NCBI RefSeq assembly: GCF_900696085.1 | Contig: NZ_CAADFC020000027.1 | Coordinates: forward strand, 21,437-85,436 | DNA: 64,000 nucleotides | Reading direction: 5' to 3' | Origin: Bradyrhizobium ivorense | Lineage (GTDB): Bacteria; Pseudomonadota; Alphaproteobacteria; Rhizobiales; Xanthobacteraceae | Part shown: positions 55,405 through 63,403 of the stretch, piece after piece | Position numbering within the stretch: position 1 is the stretch's first letter | How the letters are laid out: every line of letters starts with the position of its first letter | The notes under the pieces: generated by a model | Database searches by the model: none | What the model was told of the DNA's origin: nothing | What the model saw: only the letters and a program-made list of their open reading frames with translations | Translations under genes and position numbers: made by a program

Positions 55405-55863
55405 CTAGCCTTTGAGTGCCGATAGCTGATCGGTATCATAGCGGGCTCGCAGCTCGGCAATCGTTGTGGGGTCAGCCGCGCCGCCGCGCGCTACTGTCTC
55501 GGCCAGCTCCTCGAAATAACGCTCGTGCCCGGGCGGCGATACCGTCATGAGCACGCGTGCGACCTTGTCCGAAGCGTTGCCGATGTTGTGCGGCACGCCT
55601 GGCGGCAGGAACAAGTATGTGCCGGGCGCGGCATGCACGTGTTCGTTGCCCACTTGCCAGTCGCATTCGCCCTCCAGCACATAGAATGTCTCCTCCTGCA
55701 CGCGATGGACATGTAGCCCAGTGGAGAAGCCCGCTGGAATCGTCCACTCGAACATCGAGGTGTGCCGCGTGTCGTTGCCGGTGACCAGAAATGCCATGGG
55801 ATGGCCGGCAAGCCTTACGGATTTGCCTTCGCCTGGTCTGCGGATGATCGCCTTTCCACTCAT
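55405..55863 (-). CDS. Cupin domain protein
   Basis: This 152-residue single cupin has the two motifs G(X)5HXH-like GFSTGLHVHRVQEETFYVLEG, and GTYLFLPPGVPHNIGN, supplying metal-ligand histidines and Glu. Function is unspecified (dioxygenase, isomerase or sensor). Start 55863 (MSGKAIIRRPGEG) has GGAGAG upstream. It is divergent from the winged-helix/TPR gene, separated by 99 bp. Confidence 0.85.
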   Translation of the reverse strand: MSGKAIIRRPGEGKSVRLAGHPMAFLVTGNDTRHTSMFEWTIPAGFSTGLHVHRVQEETFYVLEGECDWQVGNEHVHAAPGTYLFLPPGVPHNIGNASDKVARVLMTVSPPGHERYFEELAETVARGGAADPTTIAELRARYDTDQLSALKG

Positions 55864-55928
55864 GTCTTGCTCTCCAGCCGGTGTGATCGGGAGCCTTATC
55901 CTGCCTTTCCATCGTCCAAAAGTCGTGA

Positions 55929-55946
55929 AACAACTCCGAAATTGTT
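55929..55946. promoter_or_regulatory. Small dyad in the cupin/winged-helix divergent region
   Basis: AACAA (55929-55933) and TTGTT (55942-55946) flank an 8-bp centre, 17 bp before the winged-helix gene ATG. A possible binding site for that regulator; weak evidence. Confidence 0.25.
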
Positions 55947-55962
55947 GCAAAATGCCACCGAA

Positions 55963-57516
55963 ATGGCTCAGCAGTCCCAACCAGTCACGTACAAATTCGG
56001 CTCGTTTGCACTCGATGCCGAGACGGGCGCGCTGATTCGCGGCAATACGCCCGCCTTGCTCGGCCAGCGAGGCGCTGCGCTACTGCGCCTCCTCTTGGAG
56101 CGCGCCTCGTCTCCTGTCGGAAAGGACGCGCTGATCGAGGCGGCGTGGCCGGGGCTCAATGTCGAGGAAAGCAATCTCACGGTGCAGATCGCGGCCCTTC
56201 GCCGCGCGCTCGAGCAGGACGGCGGTGAGCGCTGGATCGAAACGCTACCGCGTCGCGGCTATCGCTATGTCGGCCCACCCGTGACACGGGGTGATACCAA
56301 TGCAGACGAGGCCGGGAACTCGGCCACGTTGTGCGTGCCGGAAAAGCCTTCAATTGCTGTGCTGCCATTCGGGCACTCCGTCGAAGCCGCTTGGTTTGCT
56401 GACGGCATGGTTGACGACATCATCACGGGGCTGTCGCGCATCAGGTGGCTGTTCGTGATCGCGCGCAATTCCAGCTTCGTCTGGCGCGGCCGCGTCGCTG
56501 ACGTGAAGCAGGTCGGCCGCGATCTCGGCGTGCGGTATGTTTTGCAGGGCAGCGTGCGGCGCGCCGACGACCGCGTCCGCATCAACGCACAGCTCGCGGA
56601 TGCCGCAAGCGGCGCACATATCTGGGCCGAGCGTTACGACCGCACGGTAGGCGATTTGTTCGCCTTGCAGGACGAGATCGCGCTGGCCGTGGTCGGCGCC
56701 ATCGAGCCGAGCCTGCGCCGCGCCGAGGTCGAGCGTATCCGCCGCAAGCGCCCCGATAGTCTCGACGCCTACGAACTCGTGCTGCGTGCCCAGCCGGATG
56801 TAGACTCTGGCATGCCCGATCGTGCTGCGATCGCCCTGCCGCAGCTCCAGCGCGCCCTGGCTCTTGAGCCCACTTACGCGCTCGCCCATGGCCTTGCCGC
56901 AATGAGCCACCACAATCGCTTTCTGCGCGCAGGGCTGAAGGAAGAGGATCGATCGGCGTCGGTGCGCCACGCACGCCTTGCAATCGTGCACGGGCGCGAC
57001 GACGCGCTGGCGCTTACCTTTGCCGGCTTTTCACTTGGAATGGATGCTCATGACCGCCAGGCGGCCTTCGCCGCGTTCGAAGCGGCGCTCGCGCTAAGTC
57101 CGTCGACCGCCCTCGCATGGATTCTTGGCAGCGTCGTCGCCGGCTGGGCCGGTGAAGCGGAGCGCGCAGTCGACTGGAGCGAGCGCGGCATTCGCTTGAG
57201 CCCATTCGATCCATGGGCCTTTGCTGCTTACGACGCGCAGGCACTCGCCCATTTCTGTCGCGATCGCTATGCAGAGGCTGCAAGTGCAGCCTACAAGTCC
57301 AATCTCGCCAATCCCGCCCACAGCATTACGTGGGTTCAGCTCGCCGCTTCTCTCGCCGCGCTCGGGCGGTTCGAGGAAGCGAAGGCGGCTGCCGCGTGCG
57401 TGTTGGAATTGCAGCCGACCTTCCGCATCAGCAGCCAGTTCGCTGGCGTCGCCTGCGCGCCCGAACTGGCAGCGAAACTTGGCGAAGCGCTGCGCGCAGC
57501 CGGTCTGCCGGAATAA
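55963..57516 (+). CDS. CadC/OmpR-type winged-helix protein with TolB-N-like and TPR output
   Basis: This 517-residue protein starts MAQQSQPVTYKFGS. Residues 8-105 are an OmpR/CadC winged helix (ALLGQRGAALLRLLLERASS, LTVQIAALRRAL, RRGYRYVG). Residues about 125-255 are the COG5616-type TolB N-terminal-like domain (PSIAVLPF, FADGMVDDIITGLSR, VRYVLQGSVRRADDRVRI, GAHIWAERYDR). The rest is TPR-like helices ending AAGLPE. No membrane helix is seen. It is the first of three paralogues that share the last two parts; ligand and targets are unknown. Confidence 0.85.
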   Translation: MAQQSQPVTYKFGSFALDAETGALIRGNTPALLGQRGAALLRLLLERASSPVGKDALIEAAWPGLNVEESNLTVQIAALRRALEQDGGERWIETLPRRGYRYVGPPVTRGDTNADEAGNSATLCVPEKPSIAVLPFGHSVEAAWFADGMVDDIITGLSRIRWLFVIARNSSFVWRGRVADVKQVGRDLGVRYVLQGSVRRADDRVRINAQLADAASGAHIWAERYDRTVGDLFALQDEIALAVVGAIEPSLRRAEVERIRRKRPDSLDAYELVLRAQPDVDSGMPDRAAIALPQLQRALALEPTYALAHGLAAMSHHNRFLRAGLKEEDRSASVRHARLAIVHGRDDALALTFAGFSLGMDAHDRQAAFAAFEAALALSPSTALAWILGSVVAGWAGEAERAVDWSERGIRLSPFDPWAFAAYDAQALAHFCRDRYAEAASAAYKSNLANPAHSITWVQLAASLAALGRFEEAKAAAACVLELQPTFRISSQFAGVACAPELAAKLGEALRAAGLPE

Positions 57517-57827
57517 GGTGAGCGATCAGCAGGTCGGCTATTGGCCCGGAGCCGGCGTTTGTTCAGAATGCCGCAATGTCCGCAGCCGGGAGGGAAGCCG
57601 GCCAAGGTCGAGCGAGGCGTCGTGGTCGCCTTGTGACCCTTAGCCGACCTCGCACTGCCGACAGATTTCCGTTGCTCCACTGGCAGGCCCTTAGGTGCAA
57701 AATCGATTGTCGGTTCAAAGGCTTCATTGCATCGCTCTCGCGGGGCTCAACTCGGGTGAGCCATCGTGCGATTGGCCCGGCGGCTGGATTTGTCGTACAA
57801 TTTGTCCCAGGTTGAGACTTTCGCGCC
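57517..57827 (+). other. 311-bp gap before the first cyclase gene
   Basis: No gene is supported. TGGCCCGGAGC at 57542-57552 is the same 11-mer that begins both integrase repeats. A weak promoter candidate, TTGGCC (57772-57777), 18-bp spacer, TACAAT (57796-57801), lies just before the cyclase gene. Confidence 0.45.
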
Positions 57828-59621
57828 ATGGGTGGAAAGCGGCGAGTCCTGGGCGGACGCAGGCTGGCGGCGATAATGGCCGCCGACGTTGCTGGCTATT
57901 CGCGGCTCATGCACGACGACGAAGAGGCCACGCACGCGCGTCTCACGGCGCTCCTCGCAGATGTTATCAAGCCGATAGTGGCAGAGCACGGAGGCCGCAT
58001 TGTCAAGAACACCGGCGACGGGTTCTTGGCCGAGTTTCCGAGCGCAGTCCAGGCAGTTCGAACGGCTGTGCGCTTTCAAAGCGCTGTTGGCGACCTTCAG
58101 AAGAATGACGCGGAAGGCAGACGCCTGCTTTTTCGCGTGGGCATCAACATAGGTGACGTCATCGTCGAGCCGCACGATATCTTCGGCGACGGCGTGAATA
58201 TTGCAGCTCGCCTTGAAGGCATATCGGAGCCAGGCGGCACTTGCATCTCGTCTTCCGCCTACGATCAGGTTCGCGGCAAGGTCGATACCGCGTTCGAAGA
58301 CATGGGGCCGCAGGCGCTGAAAAACATCGCGGAGCCGATACGTGTCTGGCGCGTAAGGCTGGGCAGCAACACTCGGTCGGCAGCCTCGACGGCTGTCCCC
58401 GCCGGGACTTCCCGACCGCTTGCCCTGCCCGACAGGCCCTCCATCGCCGTACTGCCGTTCCAGAACATGTCGGGCGATCCGGAGCAGGAATATTTCGCCG
58501 ACGGAGTGGTGGAGGACATCATCACCGCGCTATCCCATTTCAGAGCGCTGTTCGTCATCGCCCGCAACTCGAGCTTCACGTACAAGGGGCGCGCGGTCGA
58601 CGTAAAGCAGGTGGGGCGCGAGCTTGGGGTACGCTATGTGTTGGAAGGGAGCGTTCGCAAGGCGGCAAATCGAGTGCGCATCACGGGACAACTAGTCGAT
58701 ACCGCCACCGGGGCGCATCTCTGGGCCGAGCGCTACGACCGCGACCTTAGCGACATATTTACGGTCCAGGATGAGATTGCCGCCAGCGTCGTCACGGTTA
58801 TCGAGCCGGCACTGGCAGCCGCCGAGCAACAGCGCGTGCTGCGCAAACCACCGGAACGGCTGGACGCCTGGGAGGCCTATCAGCGCGGCCTTTGGCACTT
58901 CCACCAATACCGGCCTGAGGAGAACAAAACCGCGTTGGCCTTCTTCAGCCAAGCTATCGCGCTCGATCCGAATTTCGCTCCCGGCCATTACGGATATGCG
59001 CTGGCTCTCCAGTGGGATATCTGGCACTTCTCGACCCGCCCCTTCTTGGAGGTTCAAGGAAGGGCGCGTGAAGAGGCGCACATCGCCGTATCGCTCGACG
59101 ACAACGATGCGACGGCGCATGCCGTGTTGGCACACATGATGATGTGGGGCAGCGAATGGGAGGCGGCGATCGCCGAAGCGCGCACCGCGGTTGCCCTCAA
59201 TCCAAATAGTGCCTTTGTTATCAGCATGCTTGGTTGTGTACTCGGGTTCGGCGGCTATCGAGAGGAAGCACTCGAGAGGCTGCAGCAGGCAATCCGTGCC
59301 AGCCCACATGATCCCCTGATTTGGCTTTGGTCGGTCTGGCGTGGGGCTTTGCAGTTTCTTTCACGCGATTTCGTCGCTGCGCTGCAGACGTGGCGCCAAG
59401 TCGTTCGCCTGCGTCCGAGTTATGCTACCGCTTACGAATACATCGCCGCGTCGCTCGCTTATCTCGGGCAATTGGACGAAGCGCGCGAAACGCTGGAACG
59501 TATCCCCCCGCAATCGGCGGAGCAGCGCCGGCGTTGGCAGCAAAGGCCCCCCTGGATGCGGCCCGAGGACTATGCCCTCCGGGTCGAAGGTGTCCGCCTC
59601 GCAGCCGGAGTGCGGGGATGA
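57828..59621 (+). CDS. Class III adenylate cyclase with TolB-N-like and TPR output
   Basis: This 597-residue protein makes cAMP from ATP. The cyclase domain (about 12-185) has metal ligands D20 and D64, adenine-selecting K60 and D117, and transition-state N124 and R128, so all catalytic positions are filled. A TolB-N-like domain (about 205-335: PSIAVLPFQNMSGDPEQEYF, VVEDIITALSHF, LGVRYVLEGSVRKA) and TPR-like repeats follow. No membrane or sensor domain precedes the cyclase. The start lacks a clear Shine-Dalgarno. It is paralogous to the genes before and after it. Confidence 0.9.
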   Translation: MGGKRRVLGGRRLAAIMAADVAGYSRLMHDDEEATHARLTALLADVIKPIVAEHGGRIVKNTGDGFLAEFPSAVQAVRTAVRFQSAVGDLQKNDAEGRRLLFRVGINIGDVIVEPHDIFGDGVNIAARLEGISEPGGTCISSSAYDQVRGKVDTAFEDMGPQALKNIAEPIRVWRVRLGSNTRSAASTAVPAGTSRPLALPDRPSIAVLPFQNMSGDPEQEYFADGVVEDIITALSHFRALFVIARNSSFTYKGRAVDVKQVGRELGVRYVLEGSVRKAANRVRITGQLVDTATGAHLWAERYDRDLSDIFTVQDEIAASVVTVIEPALAAAEQQRVLRKPPERLDAWEAYQRGLWHFHQYRPEENKTALAFFSQAIALDPNFAPGHYGYALALQWDIWHFSTRPFLEVQGRAREEAHIAVSLDDNDATAHAVLAHMMMWGSEWEAAIAEARTAVALNPNSAFVISMLGCVLGFGGYREEALERLQQAIRASPHDPLIWLWSVWRGALQFLSRDFVAALQTWRQVVRLRPSYATAYEYIAASLAYLGQLDEARETLERIPPQSAEQRRRWQQRPPWMRPEDYALRVEGVRLAAGVRG

Positions 59622-59731
59622 GTGCGACGCCGCGATCCGAATCCTCTCTGAGCGACTTTCAGGCGGCGCGTCAGTGACGTCTTGAAGTTCTGCAAATCGC
59701 GGACGCGAACGGGGCTGTCGACTTCCGTTAT

Positions 59732-60546
59732 TGGCCCGGAGCAGTCTGTGAGGGCAGCGCAGAGAACGTCTGCTCTGCCCCCGAAGTCAGACGTCAACTT
59801 GTTCTGCTATCGCGAGGGCGTCGTCGACCTCGATGCCGAGATATCGAACGGTACTCTCGATCTTGGTATGCCCCAGAAGGAGCTGTACGGCTCGCAGGTT
59901 GCCGGTTCGGCGATAGATCAAGGTCGCCTTGGTACGGCGAAGGGAATGCGTCCCGAACAGGTGCGGGTCTAATCCGATGTCGGCGATCCAGCGCGACAGA
60001 AGGCGGGCATACTGGCGGGTCGTCATGTGTCCGGCCCGCCGCCGTCCGGTGAACAGGTATTCGCCCGACTTTTTGACGGTCACCCGCAGGTAGTCATCGA
60101 CGGCCTGACGGGTCGATTCCGTTAGTTCAAATTTGACTGGCCGACCAGTCTTCTTCTGTCGGACGATCGCGCGATCGGCCGTATACCCGCCCGGAGCAAC
60201 GTCATCGACTTTCAATGCGACTACATCGCAGCCGCGCAGCTTGCTGTCGATGGCGACGTTGAACAGCGCCAGATCACGCGTTCGGCCTTCGATCTGGAGC
60301 TTGGTCCGGATTGACCAGACGTGCTTGGGACGGAGCGGCGGCTTTGCGCCGACGATCTTCCCCTTGTTCCAAGGAACGTGCTTCGAGACGGCGGGGATGG
60401 TGCTCGGGGTAACGGTCATATTGACCTCTTCAGCTAGTGAGGCTGGTCCTTTTCAGTCCGGAGCCCTTCCAATCCCGCGTCCGCTTTGAAACAATTGGAG
60501 ACGTACTTGGGCCCAATTTGAACGAAGCGAGGGCCGCCTTTGACCC
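59732..60546. repeat. Left copy of 815-bp direct repeat carrying the integrase gene
   Basis: Bases 59732-60546 match 62529-63343 at a constant offset of 2797 bp. I see two differences: T60429/C63226 and T60467/C63264. Identity begins at TGGCCCGGAGC and ends at TTTGACCC. The unit contains the whole integrase gene plus about 55 bp after and 127 bp before it. Confidence 0.95.
59787..60419 (-). CDS. Small tyrosine recombinase/integrase, left copy
   Basis: This 210-residue recombinase has the full catalytic set: R62 (DSKLRGCDVVAL), K90 (RQKKTGRPV), H158 and R161 (THSLRRTKA), H184 (LLGHTKIES) and nucleophile Y193 (VRYLGI). It is only a catalytic domain: the SAM-like core-binding domain of XerC/D or phage integrases is missing. 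The protein is identical to the right copy at 62584. Its Shine-Dalgarno reads GAAGAGGT. The stop overlaps an inverted repeat, ACGTCTG (59766-59772)/CAGACGT (59788-59794). Confidence 0.93.
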   Translation of the reverse strand: MTVTPSTIPAVSKHVPWNKGKIVGAKPPLRPKHVWSIRTKLQIEGRTRDLALFNVAIDSKLRGCDVVALKVDDVAPGGYTADRAIVRQKKTGRPVKFELTESTRQAVDDYLRVTVKKSGEYLFTGRRRAGHMTTRQYARLLSRWIADIGLDPHLFGTHSLRRTKATLIYRRTGNLRAVQLLLGHTKIESTVRYLGIEVDDALAIAEQVDV

Positions 60547-60553
60547 AAAGCGG
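60534..60553. repeat. Palindrome at the right edge of the left repeat
   Basis: CCGCCTTT, loop GACCC, AAAGCGG: an imperfect dyad. In the right-hand repeat the sequence stops after GACCC because an insertion sequence begins there, so this copy shows the uninterrupted state. Confidence 0.6.
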
Positions 60554-60718
60554 ACCCCCCGGGTTGACGCACACTTAATTGCCGGTGCGCCACGGGCCCA
60601 GCCAAATGCTGCTTGGAGCAATAGGGGCCCTCCCGCAATTACCGCCCACAGGTCCACAACAGAGTGCTAGGCTTCTCTTGTTCCAGCGACGTCTTTGCTT
60701 GGTCGTTCGGAGGGAGCT

Positions 60719-62470
60719 GTGACCGATCAGCGGGTTCAGAGGCGATTAGCGGCGATCTTGGCCGCCGACGTGGTCGGCTACTCTGCGTTGATGCAACGCG
60801 CTGAGGAAGCCACCTACGCAGAGTTCGAGCGGCTGAGGCACGAAGTAATCGAGCCTAGCCTCTCCCGCCACGACGGGCGACTGATCAAGACCACGGGTGA
60901 CGGCGCGTTGGCCGAGTTCGCAAGTCCGTCGGCTGCGGTGCGATGCGCGGTGGAAATACAGGAAAGCATCGCGTCAGGTCAGAGCTCCCTTAGGCTACGC
61001 ATTGGGGTCAATCTCGGGGAGGTCATCGTCGGGGCTGACGGCGATCTATTTGGCGACGGGATCAACATTGCCGTCCGGTTGGAGGGGGCCGCCGATCCGG
61101 GCGGCATCCTGATTTCCGAGAAGGTGCACAGCGAGGTTGGGGGCAAGCTGGACGTTGACTTCGAGGACCGGGGCGAACAGCACCTCAAGAACATCTCCAA
61201 GCCGGTCCGCGCTTTTGCTGTACGCGCGGGAGCGCATGGCGCGCTGACCGATCGGCTAAGTGCGGCCCTGGCTCTCCCGGAGAAGCCCTCCATCGCCGTG
61301 CTGCCGTTCGAGAACATGAGCGGTGATCCCGAGCAGGAGTATTTTGCGGACGGCGTGGTCGAAGACATCATCACCGCCCTTTCGCGGTTTGCCTGGCTTA
61401 TGGTCATCGCTCGCAATTCGACATTTACATATAAGAACAGGGCCACCGGTGTGAGGCAGATTGGGCGCGAGCTGGGGGTGCGCTATGCCCTGCGGGGCAG
61501 CGTTCGCAAGGCTGCGGGTATGGTTCGGATCACGGGCCAGCTCATAGACTGCGCCACGGGCACGCACCTTTGGGCGGACCGGTTCGATGGTCGCCTCGAG
61601 AACGTGTTCGATCTTCAAGACCAGGTCACGACGAATGTAGTCGGGGCCATCGAGCCGCGCCTCCGAAAAGCAGAGATCGAGCGTGCAAATCGCAAGCCGA
61701 CGGAAAACCTGGACGCCTATGATTACTTTCTGCGCGGGCTTTCCCGGTTTCACCTGCATACGCGCCAGGGAAACGAAGATGCCCTGAAGCTCTTCATGAA
61801 GGTGATCGATCTCGATCCAAATTACGCGGCGGCATATGGGATGGCCGCTTACTGTCGCCATCGACGGCGCGTGTGGGGATGGACCGATGATCAGGCCGGA
61901 GACCTGCATGAGCTTGCACATCTCACCCGACAGGCAGCGCAGCTGGGCAAAGATGATCCGGTGGCACTTTCTACAGCTGGATGGGCAATTGCCTTCGATC
62001 TTCGGGATCCCCAACTCGGCGCGTCGCTGATTGATCGGGCGCTGGACATCAACCCCAACGAAGCGATGGCGTGGTGGATGAGTGCATTTGCACGCGTTTG
62101 GCTCGGTGAACCTGAGCTGGCAATCGCGCACGCACAACGCGCCGTGCGTCTCAGTCCGCGCGATCCGCTGATCCACCAGATGTACACGGCCATTGGCAAC
62201 GCGCATTTCGTGTCCGGGAGATACGAGGAAGCCGCGGCGTCCGCGCTGGCTGCGTTGCAGGTTGATCCCGATTATCAGCCTGCCCTGCGCCTGGGAGCGG
62301 CAGCCTGCGGAAAGCTTGGCCGGATTGGGGAAGCGAATAGGATGATCTTCCATCTCCGAGAGTTGTTTCCGGATATCACTGTGTCGGCCCTCAAAGACCT
62401 GTTGCCGTACAGGTCGGACCACCTCGCTGCTCACTTGGACGGACTGCGTAAGGCAGGACTGCCGGAGTGA
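60719..62470 (+). CDS. Class III adenylate cyclase with TolB-N-like and TPR output, between integrase repeats
   Basis: This 583-residue protein starts with GTG at 60719 (GGAGGG Shine-Dalgarno). The cyclase domain has metal ligands D17 and D61, adenine-selecting K57 and D109, and N116 and R120, all intact. A TolB-N-like domain (PSIAVLPFENMSGDPEQEYF, VVEDIITALSRF, LGVRYALRGSVRKA) and TPR-like repeats follow, ending AGLPE exactly like the winged-helix paralogue. It lies wholly between the two 815-bp integrase repeats, which suggests it was acquired, duplicated or is excisable as a unit. Confidence 0.9.
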   Translation: MTDQRVQRRLAAILAADVVGYSALMQRAEEATYAEFERLRHEVIEPSLSRHDGRLIKTTGDGALAEFASPSAAVRCAVEIQESIASGQSSLRLRIGVNLGEVIVGADGDLFGDGINIAVRLEGAADPGGILISEKVHSEVGGKLDVDFEDRGEQHLKNISKPVRAFAVRAGAHGALTDRLSAALALPEKPSIAVLPFENMSGDPEQEYFADGVVEDIITALSRFAWLMVIARNSTFTYKNRATGVRQIGRELGVRYALRGSVRKAAGMVRITGQLIDCATGTHLWADRFDGRLENVFDLQDQVTTNVVGAIEPRLRKAEIERANRKPTENLDAYDYFLRGLSRFHLHTRQGNEDALKLFMKVIDLDPNYAAAYGMAAYCRHRRRVWGWTDDQAGDLHELAHLTRQAAQLGKDDPVALSTAGWAIAFDLRDPQLGASLIDRALDINPNEAMAWWMSAFARVWLGEPELAIAHAQRAVRLSPRDPLIHQMYTAIGNAHFVSGRYEEAAASALAALQVDPDYQPALRLGAAACGKLGRIGEANRMIFHLRELFPDITVSALKDLLPYRSDHLAAHLDGLRKAGLPE

Positions 62471-62528
62471 TCGGCGTTCTCTATCGGCGTGAAGGACCCG
62501 TCAGAACCTGTGGCCTGATGTCTGTTCA

Positions 62529-63343
62529 TGGCCCGGAGCAGTCTGTGAGGGCAGCGCAGAGAACGTCTGCTCTGCCCCCGAAGTCAGACGTCAACTTGTT
62601 CTGCTATCGCGAGGGCGTCGTCGACCTCGATGCCGAGATATCGAACGGTACTCTCGATCTTGGTATGCCCCAGAAGGAGCTGTACGGCTCGCAGGTTGCC
62701 GGTTCGGCGATAGATCAAGGTCGCCTTGGTACGGCGAAGGGAATGCGTCCCGAACAGGTGCGGGTCTAATCCGATGTCGGCGATCCAGCGCGACAGAAGG
62801 CGGGCATACTGGCGGGTCGTCATGTGTCCGGCCCGCCGCCGTCCGGTGAACAGGTATTCGCCCGACTTTTTGACGGTCACCCGCAGGTAGTCATCGACGG
62901 CCTGACGGGTCGATTCCGTTAGTTCAAATTTGACTGGCCGACCAGTCTTCTTCTGTCGGACGATCGCGCGATCGGCCGTATACCCGCCCGGAGCAACGTC
63001 ATCGACTTTCAATGCGACTACATCGCAGCCGCGCAGCTTGCTGTCGATGGCGACGTTGAACAGCGCCAGATCACGCGTTCGGCCTTCGATCTGGAGCTTG
63101 GTCCGGATTGACCAGACGTGCTTGGGACGGAGCGGCGGCTTTGCGCCGACGATCTTCCCCTTGTTCCAAGGAACGTGCTTCGAGACGGCGGGGATGGTGC
63201 TCGGGGTAACGGTCATATTGACCTCCTCAGCTAGTGAGGCTGGTCCTTTTCAGTCCGGAGCCCCTCCAATCCCGCGTCCGCTTTGAAACAATTGGAGACG
63301 TACTTGGGCCCAATTTGAACGAAGCGAGGGCCGCCTTTGACCC
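62529..63343. repeat. Right copy of 815-bp direct repeat carrying the integrase gene
   Basis: Second copy, same orientation as 59732-60546, 58 bp after the cyclase stop. It ends at GACCC (63343) where the insertion sequence starts, so the original repeat may have been longer on this side. Confidence 0.95.
62584..63216 (-). CDS. Small tyrosine recombinase/integrase, right copy
   Basis: This 210-residue protein is identical to the left copy with R62, K90, H158, R161, H184 and Y193 all present. The only nearby change is in the Shine-Dalgarno, which reads GAGGAGGT here and GAAGAGGT in the left copy, so this copy may be translated better. Transcription points toward the cyclase gene. Confidence 0.93.
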   Translation of the reverse strand: MTVTPSTIPAVSKHVPWNKGKIVGAKPPLRPKHVWSIRTKLQIEGRTRDLALFNVAIDSKLRGCDVVALKVDDVAPGGYTADRAIVRQKKTGRPVKFELTESTRQAVDDYLRVTVKKSGEYLFTGRRRAGHMTTRQYARLLSRWIADIGLDPHLFGTHSLRRTKATLIYRRTGNLRAVQLLLGHTKIESTVRYLGIEVDDALAIAEQVDV

Positions 63344-63376
63344 TGGCTGTGTGAAAACGCGGTGCCGCGGTTATGA

Positions 63377-63399
63377 TTCTCCCGTGATTCTAGGGAGAA
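63377..63399 (+). promoter_or_regulatory. Hairpin covering the transposase ribosome binding site
   Basis: TTCTCCC (63377-63383) can pair with GGGAGAA (63393-63399), which contains the Shine-Dalgarno just before the ATG at 63404. Such hairpins in other insertion sequences block translation from read-through transcripts; here it is inferred. Confidence 0.45.
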
Positions 63400-63403
63400 A
63401 TTG

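Noticed and set aside
60133..60489. 118-codon + strand frame opposite the integrase (also at 62930-63286)
   Set aside because: Antisense to the recombinase catalytic region, which has all active-site residues; the two copies of this frame merely mirror the repeat.
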